A DNA stretch of 64,000 nt from Macrostomum hystrix. Taxonomy: Eukaryota > Platyhelminthes > Macrostomidae. Within the stretch, counting starts at the first letter, position 1; the number at the start of each line of letters is the position of its first letter. Under the pieces are notes generated by a model that worked only from the letters and a program-made list of their open reading frames with translations, was not told where the DNA came from and searched no databases. The DNA lies in contig CATNEN010000001.1 in the NCBI GenBank assembly GCA_950097015.1, positions 9,233,001-9,297,000 on the forward strand, in the 5' to 3' direction. The position numbers and the translations under genes are program-made. Positions 35,570-47,470 of the stretch are shown piece by piece.

Positions 35570-36990
35570 TTAATTACTGGGGCACCCAGCAGTTGTTGGA
35601 AGTGATAAATTCCAGAGATTGGTTCTTAGAGATTGGTCGTTCACTGACTCAACTTGCATTAGCGACTCCGTCTCCATCGGCTCGAAACTCCCCAGTTTGG
35701 TTCCGGGGTAAAAGGTATGAGGCTTAGTGTCCGTGTTGACATAGTGCACAGCGATGAGTCCGCCTCGCATCACGGAGAGGCTGCGCGCTCCACACAGGAC
35801 ATTTGAGATTTCCTTTGAATTGTCGGGCTCAAAGATTCCGCACTCACCATGAACAGCAGTCGCTGATCCAGTCGCCAGTCTTGCAGGAAACACGATTTCA
35901 TGACCAGCGTGTACAGTTGTACGGTCCGCCACTTCAACGGCGAATGCACCACTCCCTTGTGCTGAAGATTCCATTTTTACTAGCTGACCGCACACACTGT
36001 GCATTTGACGATTGCAGTCGATGATGCAGCTTCAAGTTCTCAGGAAATCTGCACCCAACAAAAAATCCTTCGCCAGATTATTGACGATCAACACCTCCTG
36101 CCGAACAGTCGCAACACCGAAACTCAGCTGCACTTCCTGCCAACCACAGGCTACCAAATAGTTGCCGTCTGCCAGATTCAGATACACGGGCGTCGCCAAC
36201 GGCAAGAGTTTCTCATTCAGCTTACGAAGCAGGCAACTCGACATCAGCGACTGTGAACACCCAGTGTCAACCAAACAGCTGGCAGGGACACCCATCGGCA
36301 GAATGCGGCACTGCACCAGCATGTTGGCGCCGGTGGCTGAGCAGGACACCTCAAGGACTGGCTGCGCCGGGATTCTCACTTGCGGAACGGCACCCCGGCG
36401 GTCGCCGCTCCATTGAAGTTTCCCGACTTCTGAGAGCAGAATCTTTGAACGTGGCCCGGCTTACCGCACCTCCAACACGTCACGACTCCACGTCTGTCGC
36501 CGCTTCCACGACGATCTTGCTCTTTCGACTCCAGACGGCTGAGCTTGTTCGACAGCTCCTGCAGAGACCGCTGAATTCCAACAGCAAAGGCCTCGGGAGC
36601 CCCAGCAGCCAGTGCAGTGGCGGCGCCTTCTTGTGACTGCACTGATTCGACGAACTTCGCTGTTTCCACCGTCTCAGTGAACGTCGCTTTCGGCTGCATC
36701 TGCGTCTGCATCCGCACAGCTGGGTTTCTCAATCCAGAAAGAAATCGACCTTTGAGCAGCTCGTCCTTCGCTGTCGCTTCCGTCATCCTGCGCTCATCAG
36801 TCGCAGGCTCCTCTAGACTTGGAAAAGCGCGCTTCACCGCGATGACCAGGGCATCGGAGTACTCTGCAACCGACTGCCCGTCCTTCTAAGTGAGGCTGAA
36901 GAACTGGGCTTGCAGCTCAGCAGAGGATGCAGATGGCCGGAAACGACTGAGCAAAGCCTTTTCAAAATCGCTGTAGGACTGGGCAGCTGC
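35570..36990 (-). pseudogene. Ty3/Gypsy gag-protease remnant
   Basis: Reading leftward: gag from about 36985 (DFEKALLSRF, an in-frame stop near 36887, then gag C-terminus) to a CCHC zinc knuckle CWRCGKPGHVQRFC near 36430. A frame change follows, then a retropepsin from 36379 (CLVDTGCSQSLMS, and FLLGADFL at the flap side) to 36032. A further ORF, 36004-35570, matches the spacer usually found between protease and reverse transcriptase. Reverse transcriptase, RNase H and integrase are absent. It is inactive, with a stop, frame changes and 3' truncation. Confidence 0.8.
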
Positions 36991-37210
36991 CACAGATAGC
37001 TTGTGATTTTGTGGTCCGGTGGGCGATGGTGGTCGAGGTTGGTGGCAGAGCTGGTCGCTGGTCGCAGGACACCGTTCGATCGTTCACCGTCCTGACTGTT
37101 TCGCCTGGGGTTGTCAGCTTAGCCGCCGTGGTTTTATCTCGGGATCCAGATCGCCAATAAATATTTGGGAAATTTTCGTTAAAGCACTTCTCGGACTCGC
37201 GAGCTAACAT
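36962..37210 (-). other. retroelement leader with primer-binding-site-like sequence
   Basis: On the minus strand TGGCGATCTGGATCCCGAG (about 37157-37139) starts with TGG, as a tRNA primer-binding site should, upstream of gag. The 82-codon open frame here is probably not translated. Confidence 0.4.
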
Positions 37211-37539
37211 TTAGGAGCCTCTTATTTTTTTATACTGTTAGCTACAAAATTTTCGCAGAACAACATCCACCCCAAAAAAGCAAATAACAACCAGAAATAG
37301 CGTATTGTTCTGAAGACGGACGTCTTGTAGAATGCTTTTGAGAACACCTCGTAGCAATTATTGCAATGTCAAGAAGCACCGCAAGAATGCTCGTTGTTCA
37401 ATTTATCGACTCTGCACCAAAACACAAGGCTGTTCCGGTTCAATCGAGATTTCTGAATCGAATCAGCCACAGCGAAGCTTGGGGCAATCAATCGATCATA
37501 CACGTCACTTCCTAACTATCAATTGACATTACACAGTTT
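37211..37539. other. spacer before astacin copy B
   Basis: No gene is seen. It may contain the LTR of the gag element, but no partner LTR was found. Confidence 0.4.
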
Positions 37540-37910
37540 GGAGATTCTGTGCGACTGATGTCGATCAATCAAATAGTCTTTATTTCAATTAGCGTTTTCG
37601 GCCGTATTGAGTGTAGGACCACTGAGCAAAGTACTCGTAAATTAAAGCATGGAGATTATTGCAGATAAGTTGGCGCCATATGTATACCATATCACGTAGC
37701 TGATACTACGCCTTACAATAATCGATATGTGAACTTGAGCACATGTTCGAAACTCAAAATTGCCCCTGAAATTCCGCCGCAAAAATGTCAAATACTTGAT
37801 AAAACATGAGCAGGACAAAGTGAAACACGTAAAGTTGAGTGTCAAAGTAAATGTCACCTTTGACACATGACGACTAAAATAGCGGGTTCATATATCTGTC
37901 GCTACATTAG

Positions 37911-37918
37911 TATATAAG
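37911..37918 (+). promoter_or_regulatory. TATA box, astacin B
   Basis: TATATAAG lies 84 bp upstream of the start codon. The conserved TGTCACCTTTGACACATG element is about 60 bp further upstream. Confidence 0.65.
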
Positions 37919-37994
37919 ACGCATTTGTAAACCTAAAAAAAACTTTATATTGAGCAAAATTATCGACACACGTTTTCCAAAGACGAGCAATAGA

Positions 37995-39564
37995 ATGATG
38001 ATAAGCTCTTTGCTGGTCTTCCTCGTTGCCACGGCTGCACTTGCCGCTGTAAGTTACTGTGATATGTGCATAGCTAGTACAATGCATTTCTTACTAATTC
38101 ATTTCTTTCTTACTATGTTACTAACCGTCTCGTTATGAATTCAATCTCGGCATTTCGAAGTCACTAAGTAACTCCTTTATACCCACTGATAATCTGAATC
38201 TACCCTCGTTGCACACAGCAGCCACCAGTTGACGACCCGTCGGCTCTGGAATATGGCAATGAAATCGAGGGCGACATGATTGAGCCGTTTGAAGGGGTGA
38301 GTAGGGCAGTCTTGTGTTGGCACATCAGCATGGGGATTTATTGGCATTTGGACAACTAAACTAGTATGACCTCTGCAGGCGTTCTCTGGCCTGCTGAGCA
38401 CTGCCAATCGCTGGCCTGGCGGAGTGGTCGTGTACACAATTGACTCCAGCCTCTGTAAGTGCAGACGGCTTAAAAAAGTAGGCTTATTAATAGGCAGCTC
38501 ATAAGTAAGTAGAGACTAACTTGCGTCCTACCTATCTTTTTTCGTTCATGCAGCGGACACATCAAAATCGCGCAGTCTGACAGCGATGGAGCGCATCACT
38601 CAGGAGACTGGAGGCTGCATCAAGTTCCGCAAGGCCACCAGCGCCGACGGTTCTAAATACGTCCGCATCCGCAACAGGGACAGCGGGTGAGACTTTGACA
38701 GTGATCTAGTGCGATGATTTCTGTATGATACATTGCAGTAGCATTGATACTGCCGGACATTGTCAGGTGCTCCGCCACTGTTGGATACTGGGGTCGCGAG
38801 ACCAACGTTAATTTGGCTTCGAGCTGCTCAATTGGCTCGATTATGCACGAGTTCCAGCACACTCTGGGTTTGTTTGGATTGGAGTTTCCAAACGAGGAGT
38901 TAACAGTGTTTCGATTAATGCGATTCGATCTTTGCCACCCGAATTTTACATTTCAGGCATCTATCATCAGCAGAGCCGACCTGACAGAGATACATTTGTT
39001 TCCATCGCTTTTGAGAACATTACACCAGGTAAGCAACTAATAGTTGTTTCGATTTAGTTCGATTCCTGCTCATGATTCCTGCTTCCAGCTGACGAAGTGG
39101 TATCAAGATGTCCCCAAAGGCGATCTAAATTCAACTATTTAGTTGCTAGTGTCATACAGCAGTCAAAAGGTTAGGACGTACGACACTCACACGGGGCTCT
39201 TGGCTATGTACATATGTAGCTCGTACATTAAAATGCGTCTTACTTGGGCTCTGGGTGATCGAATTTCGCTAAACGATGTGTCAGCTGTATCCAGAGCTGT
39301 ATTCCTGTAGTCCAATCAAACAATGTCCTCATTGCAGGTCACGAGCACAATTTCGAAAAGCGCAGCAGCACTCAGGTCGGCTCCTATGGCGTGGCCTACG
39401 ACTTCGGCAGCCAGATGCACTATTCCGAGTACGCGTTCAGCAAGAACGGACAGAAAACCATTGTGCCTCGGCCCGGCAAGTTGCCAGATGGTGTTAAGAT
39501 TGGTCAACGAGATCGCATGAGCAGCGGCGACGTTCGATTGATCAAGGCGATGTACAAGTGCTGA
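37995..39564 (+). CDS. astacin-like zinc metalloprotease B, 7 exons
   Basis: A secreted astacin paralog of 246 residues. Exons are 37995-38048, 38219-38296, 38379-38454, 38554-38686, 38767-38867, 38957-39028 and 39338-39564, with the same lengths and phases as copy A apart from one extra codon at the start (two tandem ATGs). The signal peptide ends ATAALAA. The aspartate switch (EGDM), the HEFQHTLGIYHQQSRPDRD zinc site and the SQMHY Met-turn are intact. It differs from A mainly in exons 4 and 7 and is closer to C (both have SADGSKY and the GHEHNF-type exon 7 start). It is the only copy with AATAAA at the shared 3' site. Confidence 0.9.
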
Positions 39565-39661
39565 TTCGGTGCTTGAAATTCGATCATGACAAATTGAATT
39601 CGAAAAATATACGTGTGAGAATATTGTGACTACAGTTTGATGGACTCACAGCTTATAACAC

Positions 39662-39667
39662 AATAAA
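39662..39667 (+). terminator. polyadenylation signal, astacin B
   Basis: AATAAA lies about 100 bp after the stop. The aligned positions in A and C read TATAAC and TGTAAC. Confidence 0.55.
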
Positions 39668-40115
39668 CTCCATATTTTTGTTGGTTTTTGTTCTTTGCTT
39701 CTAATTTTAGCACATCGTCCGTAACGGTTGTTGTATATCGATCAAACAAGTTTTTTAACCCATTACTTTGAAAACTATATACATGTCTCTTCTGCTATAA
39801 CTACTTCAGAAGACTCACTAAGACTAAAAATTGGGTATCCAAATCGGCTAGGTGAGTTGTGGCGATCCCCAGTCCATGGACTGAATTTGGAAGTGCCATG
39901 CAACAGCTTAGGCTGTACCACTGGCTGCGCACAAGGCCCAATTTAATGAGTTTTATTGGCGTCGGGCAAACGTCGGTGGGAAAATGGGTGTTTCTAGAAC
40001 TAACAATAGTTTCTATTTTTTATTAAGCTCTTTTTAGAGCAGCATTTTTATTTATTACAAGCACACTCGTAACTTGTTCTTTGTCAGTAAATTGTTGTTT
40101 TTTATTATACATGCA

Positions 40116-40159
<44 letters not shown>

Positions 40160-40513
40160 GTAGGAGGTCCGCGGGCAATGGCACATCATTTGGTGGCACT
40201 AGACCCGCAGCCAGCGAGGAGGCAATTCTGCTCATTTCACTGACTCCTGAGTACACACGCACACAAATACCGTACACAGGCTCACGCTCACACAGGTGTA
40301 AATCTGCCCTGACTTACTCATCGTCAGGCAGTGTACATTTCACTGTGCCTTGGAGGTTAGCCCTTAAAGGCGTAACTTTCACGACAAGCCCCCAAGCCTT
40401 CTCTCCGCGTCTGCGCCCCAAATGAATGTGGCCTCGCCGTGGAATCGAACTTACGCTCGTAAGGACCGTGGCGCGAGAGGCAAACGCGTTAACCGCTCTG
40501 CCACCGACCCCCT
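40116..40513 (-). mobile_element. full-length tRNA-derived SINE with ATT tail
   Basis: The minus-strand head has TGGCAGAGCGG and AGTTCGATTCC (A and B boxes). The body runs to ACCTCCTACAAGT and the tail is about 13 ATT triplets (40116-40156). It lies immediately downstream, on the same strand, of the ATT-tailed LINE. Confidence 0.9.
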
Positions 40514-40528
40514 ATTCTACATGTATAT

Positions 40529-40549
40529 GTAATAATAATAATAATAATA
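40529..40549 (-). repeat. ATT microsatellite tail of the LINE
   Basis: Six to seven AAT triplets (ATT on the minus strand) directly follow the LINE 3' end, GTGGGGCGTAACT. Confidence 0.8.
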
Positions 40550-42565
40550 GTTACGCCCCACGCCGACCACGAAAAGTGGCGAAGAGGGGGGAGCGTCAAA
40601 TCGCGCGCTTCAGTGCCAGGTCTCTGATGTGCTTCACGCCTGCCGCCTGGCTGGGTGCTCGGGCGTCTTCAAAAAGTCGGTCGATATAGCGGGCTGATCG
40701 TCCCTGGCCGCGCCTGCGCGGTCCCTGCGAGGTCCACAGCAGGACATCCTGCAGCGGCTCTGGGCAGTAGGCTTCGGCGCGGATGACATGCCCGGCCAGC
40801 CGCAGGCGCCGCTGACTCAGCAGGACAGAAGGCCGCGTTAGGTGCGCACGCTGGTAGAGGGACTCGGTTGTCTCGCTGCCAGGGCCGCGGCGGGCACCGA
40901 AAGCGGCGCGAACTAGGGCCGCGTGTGCCGCGTCGACCTGCGCCTCGAGCGCCCCGGTCATCGTCCAGGTCTCAGCATTGTACAACAGGGCGGTCTAGAC
41001 AACCGCCTGGAACAGCTGGGACCTGGCGCCGTTCGACAGGGCCTCGGAGAGCAGCACCGCCCGCACAGAACGATAGGCGGCCCAGGCCTTGCCGCGTCGT
41101 CTCGCCAGGTCGTCGTCCACGTCAGGCACCAGTCCGCCGAGGTAGACGAACTGACGGCACTTCGGGAGCACGGTCCCGGGGCCGTTACCGTCTCTTAGTC
41201 GAATCTCGGCAGGTAGGTTTTGCGGCACCGTCAGCACCTCGGTCTTCATGGCCTTGATAGCGAGGCCGACCCTCGCCGCCGCCGCAGTCAGGCCATCCAG
41301 CAGCCGTTGGGCGCCTTCGGCCGTCGTAGACAGCAGGGCGAGGTCGTCCGCGTAGCCGAGGACAGACAGCTTCTTCTCCGGGTGCCGTCGACTAGTGCGC
41401 CTTTGAAGCAGAAAACCGTCCTCTGCAGTCGGCAGGCCGGTCCTGAGCGCCCAGTCCATCACCAGCACGAAGAGAAAAGGCGCCAGGGTGTCACCCTGCA
41501 GCACTCCGGAGGTAGTGCTGAACAGGTCCGACGGTCCGTCTGGCGTCGCTACCACAGCGGTGGTGTCCTGATACAGTGCCATGATGGCGGAGATCAGCTG
41601 CTGCGGTATGTTGTAGGCTCACGTGAGGCAGCGCGCCGCGGGCCACCGAGTCGAAAGTCAACAAAGATGACGACAAGGCTTGACTGGTGGATGCGCGCCT
41701 CCTCGATGATGCGGCGGAGGGCCAGGATCTGAGTCACCGTGCCGCGGCGAGGCCGGAACCCATTCTGCTCGTACCGCAGAAACGAGTCCAGCACAGGCTG
41801 TAACCCTGCTAACAGCACCCGGTTGAACAGCTTCGCGGTACTGGACATAAGCGAGATCCCGCGATGCTCCTCCTTCCGCGTAGTGCCCGGCTTCTTCGGG
41901 ATGCCGACGATGGTTGCCTGGGTCCACTCACGGGGCGCAGGGCCTCCAGCCAGGACGTCGTTCATCACGCGGGCCACCTCGGTAGCAACCCTTGTGACTC
42001 GCAGTGCCTCGACGGGGACCTCATCCGGACCGGGGGCGCGGCCTCCCGGTGCTCTGCGGGCGAACTCCACGATGTCGGTGCTGGTCAATGGACTGGTGTC
42101 GAAGTCCTCCTGCCGCGGTAGCGCCACCTCGGGGGGCAGCGGCATCTCGTTCGGCAGAGTCGGCGTCGGCGCGTTGACAATGGCGGCGAAGAAGGTGCGC
42201 AGCTCGTTTCTGCGGTCCTCGGCAGTGTCGCCAGCCAGGTTGAGCGCCGCCTTCTTTTTGCGACCGGTGAGGGCGTTCACAACGGGCCAGACGACCCTGT
42301 TCTGCCGTTCAGGCCCGACAGAGGTGACAGCCCGGATCGCGTCGTCAACAGCGGCTTTCTGTCGACTTGCGTAGGCGTCTGCCAAGGCCTTCTCGGCATC
42401 GGATGTCGGTCGCCTGGCTCGCCGCAGCTGCTCGACAGTGCGGCGGGCCTCACGGACCTCCGGGTCGCTCGCCGAAACTGGAAGTTGCCGTGACGCGGGT
42501 TCCATAAGCGGCAGAGTCTTGGCAGCGGCAGTGGCGATGGCTGAGTTGATTGTGCTGTAGTCCAA
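40550..42565 (-). pseudogene. non-LTR retrotransposon (LINE) reverse transcriptase, 5'-truncated
   Basis: Reading leftward from 42565: an N-terminal region, reverse transcriptase blocks including APGPDEVPVEALR and EQNGFRPRRGTVTQ, then FVDF (the A motif). A frameshift and small loss follow the A motif near 41600. The next frame (41582-40995) holds GVLQGDTLAPFLF and the catalytic YADDLALL. A TAG stop at about 40995 precedes the C-terminal block YNAETWTMTGALE in the same frame, to 40596. No endonuclease domain remains, so the 5' end is lost. The element is much richer in GC than its neighbours and ends in an ATT tail. It is inactive; the clade was not assigned. Confidence 0.88.
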
Positions 42566-42589
42566 CTATACATGTATATGTATAGTTGG
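42562..42589. repeat. perfect 12-bp-stem palindrome at the LINE 5' junction
   Basis: CCAACTATACAT and ATGTATAGTTGG flank a 4-bp loop, exactly where the truncated LINE begins. Confidence 0.8.
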
Positions 42590-43379
42590 CAAGTCAACGG
42601 TAATGCTCGTAGAAGTAGTAAATTATGTGACACGCCGCTATAAATCGCTTGGTCAGACGATTTTTAGCATTTGAGAATTATATGTAAGTTTTTTAGTATG
42701 CAAACGATATCCGCTATGCGTTAACGATAAAATTTTCGTTTTCGTATAAAAAATTTCGTATAAAAATTTTAGTAACTCATTTAAAAAATATTGTAACTCT
42801 GTCGTGCAACAGTAGGGTGTTTAGTAGCCCCGATTTTTCGCGTCTCTTGTGCCTTGTCTCATTTCAAACGCTCATATTGATCCCCGATCAGTACATTGTT
42901 GCGGAGAGAGCGTTCAAGAGATCATTGTGACCCCGGGTAATATTCTCCTTAAAATACTTTATTGGGACGAACGAAATTGAACGAAAACATGCTCCGAACT
43001 CCCAAACTCCAGTGACCCATTCCTCAAGGTCAAGAGGAGAATCGACACTTGGAAGACCGATCGCCACAATATCGCACCAAGTAAATAACTTCAGGGCTGG
43101 TCATTACACAGCAAGCGTCTGTTCGGGCCAAGATCGACGACCTGAGGATCACAACAGACTGCAATACCTTCGTGAGGGAGCCAGTGAATATTGTGCTGGC
43201 TGCTCTCAAAATTGACTAAAACCACAAACATCTTCTTTCTGTGTATATTTTGCTCCGGCTTTAAGTTGTAATTTTTAAGCATCATAAATGTAACATAAAT
43301 GATACTACAAATACGATGCAAAAACATAGCACTTTAACAATTTTTTATTCCTTTATCTCATGGAACCTGGGTCCTTGGG
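42590..43379. other. intergenic DNA, no gene seen
   Basis: Only short open frames without domains. Confidence 0.5.
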
Positions 43380-44600
43380 ACCGCTGGCTTTTTGAAAGAG
43401 TTAACACCAGGAGCTGTAAGGCGATGCTACAAGTCAGCCGAAAAGAAGCATATTATAGTGGGCCTCTATAACAAGCCGCCCAGATTCCATAATTTCATAA
43501 CTATTTGGGGAACCAATATACAGCGATGTTGGAATCAAAACCAAAATTAGCGGCGAAGTTACGCTAAACTGCAGTGGCATGAATCCTGCAAAAGCAGTTA
43601 GAAGACGGAGCAAATTTCGTGGCACAGTTCGATACCTACTGCATGCACCGAGTCTACCCGACTCTGCAGTTCTGTCAGTTCTGGGCGACAAGATTTCGGG
43701 CTACATTTCGCATCAGGCTACATCGGTCGCCAGCTAGCGAGTCAAGAAGCTCCGGTGCGTCTGTTACAAAAATGCTCTAACTGTCCAAACCGTGCAGCTT
43801 GTGCAACTGAAGGACGGAGGTGGCTTGTTTGCCCTTCTGAGCTGTGTGAAGTTTTGCAAGCTTTACAGGCGATATACCCTCACCTCGCCTACTGCATTCA
43901 ATCCTAGATCTATTGAGCGACTAATCATTCGATCCTAAAGCGCTTGTGTCTCGCGATTATGCTACTTTGCCAACCTGTCCTGCTCTGAAGCCGATTATGA
44001 AAATCATCGCTATTTTCTGGTGCGTAAGATCGTAAAGAACTATGTTTCGGTCCGTCTGTCGTAGGGAAGCTTTCAGGGCTGCCCATGACTCACACACCGG
44101 CTACGTCGCGACCTATAACATCATGTCCTTGTCATGTTGGTGGCCCGGCATGCGCTCCGACGTCGAACTATTCGTTCGCCAATGTGCCACTTGCAACAGC
44201 CCCCGTCCAAGGCTAAGCAGGACCAGAGATACGTGGCCAGCACCGACAAACCCATTCCAGATGGACTCGTGAAGGATGCTGGAAATGTCCTGATTATCGT
44301 AGACTCCTACTCTGGCTGGATTGAGGCTTTTCCTTGCAATCATAGGTCATCCGATTGCGTCATTCATTCGCTTCGAACGGTCTTCACCAGATTTGGAGCT
44401 CCGGAGCTACTAAGTATCAGATAATGCTCCCGCATTTCTCAGCGACTCACTGCGATCATGGCTGTCTTTCAACGAAGTAACGAAGCTTGGGACGACGTCC
44501 ACGTATTGCCCTCAAGCAAGCGGAGCAGCAGAGCGGGCTGTTCAAACGGTCAAAGAGCCTTTTCGAGTCTGGACAAGGCACTCACTCAGATTTTATTAAA
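43380..44600 (+). pseudogene. Ty3/Gypsy integrase remnant
   Basis: 44042-44272 reads an integrase zinc-binding domain (HDSHTGY, then CWWPGMRSDVELFVRQCATC). 44134-44424 in another frame reads the start of the catalytic core (VDSYSGWIEAF, then TRFGAPELLS). A frameshift separates them, and stops interrupt the core before its Glu. 43380-44040 has degraded frames, possibly the region upstream of integrase. It is on the opposite strand to the gag remnant at 35570, so they need not be one element. Confidence 0.75.
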
Positions 44601-45026
44601 TTTTAATCATTTAGCATTTTCAGCACATTTGTACTGCTATTTAGGCTGTAGGACCACCGAGCAAAGTAAAGTAAAGCTGAAATAGGTTGAAATTAGTACA
44701 CACATAAGACGCCACAATTATGCGAGCATAATTGTGCATCACACACAATACGAATCTTATGCATTGTGTGTGACATATGTAAAGTAATATATTAGGTGAC
44801 ATTAAGGTAAGTTTGGTCGCGTTACGATAATCAATGTGAACTTGAGCACATGCTAGAAACTCAAAATTGCGTCTGAAATTCCCCCGCAAAAATGCCTAAA
44901 TAATTAACAAAAATTGAGCATGACATATCGTGAGAAATGGTGAGCTGATTGTCAAAATAGTGTCACATTTGACACGAGACGACTAAAATATGAGGTTTAT
45001 ATAACTTATCGATACGAGTATAATGG

Positions 45027-45034
45027 TACATAAG
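45027..45034 (+). promoter_or_regulatory. altered TATA box, astacin C
   Basis: The position aligned with TATATAAG in A and B reads TACATAAG, 82 bp upstream of the start codon. Confidence 0.5.
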
Positions 45035-45108
45035 ACAAAGAAGTAGACTTAGAAATCTTAGAATTCAACAATATTTAGACACGATTTCAAAAGTTGTGCA
45101 ATAGCAAA

Positions 45109-46983
45109 ATGAAAAGCTTGTTGCTCGTCTTCCTCGTTGCCACGGCTGCACTTGCCGATGTAAGTTAATCACGGGGTCTGTACTGTACATAGTACAATCT
45201 ATATCTCTTACCATCATACGAACCATCTCGTTACCAATTCCATCTCGCATTTTGAAGTCGTGAAAATTGAACGAGCATACCCTCATTGCACGCAGCAGCC
45301 ACCAGGTGACGACCCGTCGGCTCAAGAATATGGCAATGAAATCGAAGGCGACATGATCGAGCCGTTTGAAGGGGTGGGTATGGCGGTCTTCTGTTGTCAT
45401 ATCAGCATGGGGATTTCTTGGCATTTTGACAACTAAATCAGCGCGACCTCTGCAGGCGTTCTCTGGCCTGCTGAGCACTTCCAATCGCTGGCCTGGCGGA
45501 GTGGTCGTGTACACAATTGACTCCAGCCTCTGTAAGTGCAGAGGGCTTCCAAATCTTATTAGTAGGCTCATTAGTAAGCACTTCATAATTGAGCAGGATA
45601 AAACTTGCTTCCTACCTGTTCTATTTCGTTCACGCAGCGGACACAGCCAAATCGCGCAGTCTGACAGCGATGCAGCGCATCACTCAGGAGACTGGAGGCT
45701 GCATCAAGTTCCGCAAGGCCACCAGCGCCGACGGTTCTAAATACGTCCGCATCCGCAAAAGGGACAGCGGGTGAGATTTTCACAGTGATCCAATATGATT
45801 GTTGTATGATACATTGCAGTAGCATTGATTCTGCCGGACATTGTCAGGTGCTCCGCCACTGTTGGATACTGGGGTCGCGAGACCAACGTTAATTTGGCTT
45901 CGAGCTGCTCCATTGGCACGATTATGCACGAGTTCCAGCACACTCTGGGTTTGTTTGGATTGACAGACTTTTCTAGGAATTTAGGAGTTAGGAGTGTTGT
46001 GATTTGTGGGATTCGATCTTTGCCACCCGAATTTTACGTTTCAGGCGTCTATCATCAGCAGAGCCGACCTGACAGAGATACATTCGTTTCCATCGCTTTT
46101 GCGAATATTCAGACGAGTAAGAAACAATTAATTACTGCGATCTCTCTGCTCATGATTACGAAGTCGTATCGAGATGCCTGCCACTATAGAGGCGATCTAA
46201 ATTCAACTATTTTATTGCTAGTCTCTAATAGCAGCCAAAAGGTTACGACCTACGACACTCATGCGAGGTTATTGGCTAGGTATATGTACATGAAAATGTG
46301 TCTTCCTTGGGCCAAGGTCGATCGATTGCGGGTCGGTGGCAGAGCTGTTAACGCGTTTGCCTCTCGCACTACGGTCCCTAAGTTCGATTCCGTGGCAAGG
46401 CCACATTTATTTGGGGGCGCAGCCGCGGAGAGAAGTCTTGTGGGCTTGTCGTGTAATTTGCGCCCTTGAGGGCCAACCTCCAAGGCACAGATAAGTGTAC
46501 ATACATACAGGGCAGATGTTGACACCTGTGTGAGCGTGTGCCTGCCTAGGGTATTTGTGTGCATGTGTGCTCAGGAGTCAGCGGAATGGGCAGAATTGCC
46601 TCCTCGCTGTCTGTGGGTCTAGTGTCACTTAATTATGTGCCATTGTGCGCAGCCCTCCTGCAAGTATTATTATTATTATGGGCGATCGATTGTCGCCAAA
46701 ATATTTGTCAGCTGTATCCAGAGCTGTAGTCCAATCAAACAATGCCCTCATTGCAGGTCACGAGCACAATTTCGAAAAGCGCAGCAGCACTCAGGTTGGC
46801 TCCTATGGCGTGGCCTACGACTTCGGCAGCCAGATGCACTATTCTGAGTACGCGTTCAGCAAGAACGGACAGAAAACCATTGTGCCTCGGCCCGGCAAGT
46901 TGCCAGATGGTGTTAAGATTGGTCAACGAGATCGCATGAGCAGCGGCGACGTTCGATTGATCAAGGCGATGTACAAGTGCTGA
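45109..46983 (+). CDS. astacin-like zinc metalloprotease C, 7 exons
   Basis: A secreted astacin paralog of 245 residues. Exons are 45109-45159, 45296-45373, 45456-45531, 45638-45770, 45848-45948, 46045-46116 and 46757-46983, with lengths and phases identical to copy A. The signal peptide, EGDM switch, zinc site (HEFQHTLGVYHQQSRPDRD) and SQMHY Met-turn are intact, so it should be active if made. Exon 1 is identical to A, while exons 4 and 7 are closer to B, which hints at gene conversion. Intron 2 starts with GTGGGT, not GTGAGT. Intron 6 carries a SINE. The TATA box is altered. Confidence 0.9.
46329..46682 (+). mobile_element. tRNA-derived SINE in astacin C intron 6
   Basis: Plus-strand copy with the head GGTGGCAGAGCTGTTAACGC, B-box AGTTCGATTCC, and an ATT-triplet tail ending at 46682. 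Target duplications CGATCGATTG are at 46319-46328 and 46683-46692. Copies A and B lack it, so it inserted after the duplication. Confidence 0.92.
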
Positions 46984-47470
46984 TTCGGTGCTTGAAATTC
47001 GATCATGACAAATTGAATTCGGAAAATATGCGTGTGAGAATATTGTGACTATAGTTTGATAGAATCACAGTGCACATGACACGTACTGTAACTCCAAATT
47101 TCTATTGGTTTTTGGTTCTTTCCGAGCTCCTTTTTAATTTTAGCACATCGTGTCCTTAAGCATTGCTGGATCGATCGAATAAGTTACTTATCCGATTAGT
47201 TAGGAAACTACTGTATACGCATGTATGTTCGTTATAATTTCTTCAGCAGACTCACTTAGATTCAAAATTGAGTATCCAAATCGGCTAGCAGAAACTTCGG
47301 TGAGTTGTGGCGACCCTCAGTCCATGGACTGAATTTGGAAGTGCGATGCAACAGCTTAGGCCGGACCACTGGCTTGGGAAAGGGCCCAATTTAATGAGCT
47401 TTATCGGCGTCGGGCAAACGTCGCTGGGAAAACGGGTGTCTAACTATCTTCTCTATTTTCTATTAAGCTC

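Larger units (their letters stand above)
37540..40020 (+). repeat. astacin duplication unit, copy B
   Basis: Colinear with copies A (27930) and C (44585), from GAGATTCTGTGCGACT through the 3' flank (GTACCACTGGCTGCGC). Confidence 0.8.
44585..47470 (+). repeat. astacin duplication unit, copy C
   Basis: Colinear with A and B from GGCTGTAGGACCACCGAGCA through the 3' flank (GGCTTGGGAAAGGGCCCAAT). It is longer because a SINE sits in intron 6. Confidence 0.8.

Noticed and set aside
35803-36636. Plus-strand open frames over the gag-protease remnant
   Set aside because: Antisense to the zinc knuckle and protease, with no domain of their own.
40426-40513. tRNA gene from A- and B-box matches
   Set aside because: The boxes belong to the SINE head. 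The acceptor stem and anticodon arm do not fold into a tRNA.
40868-42374. Long plus-strand open frames opposite the LINE
   Set aside because: Antisense shadows of a GC-rich reverse transcriptase. The minus-strand frames hold the YADD and other motifs.
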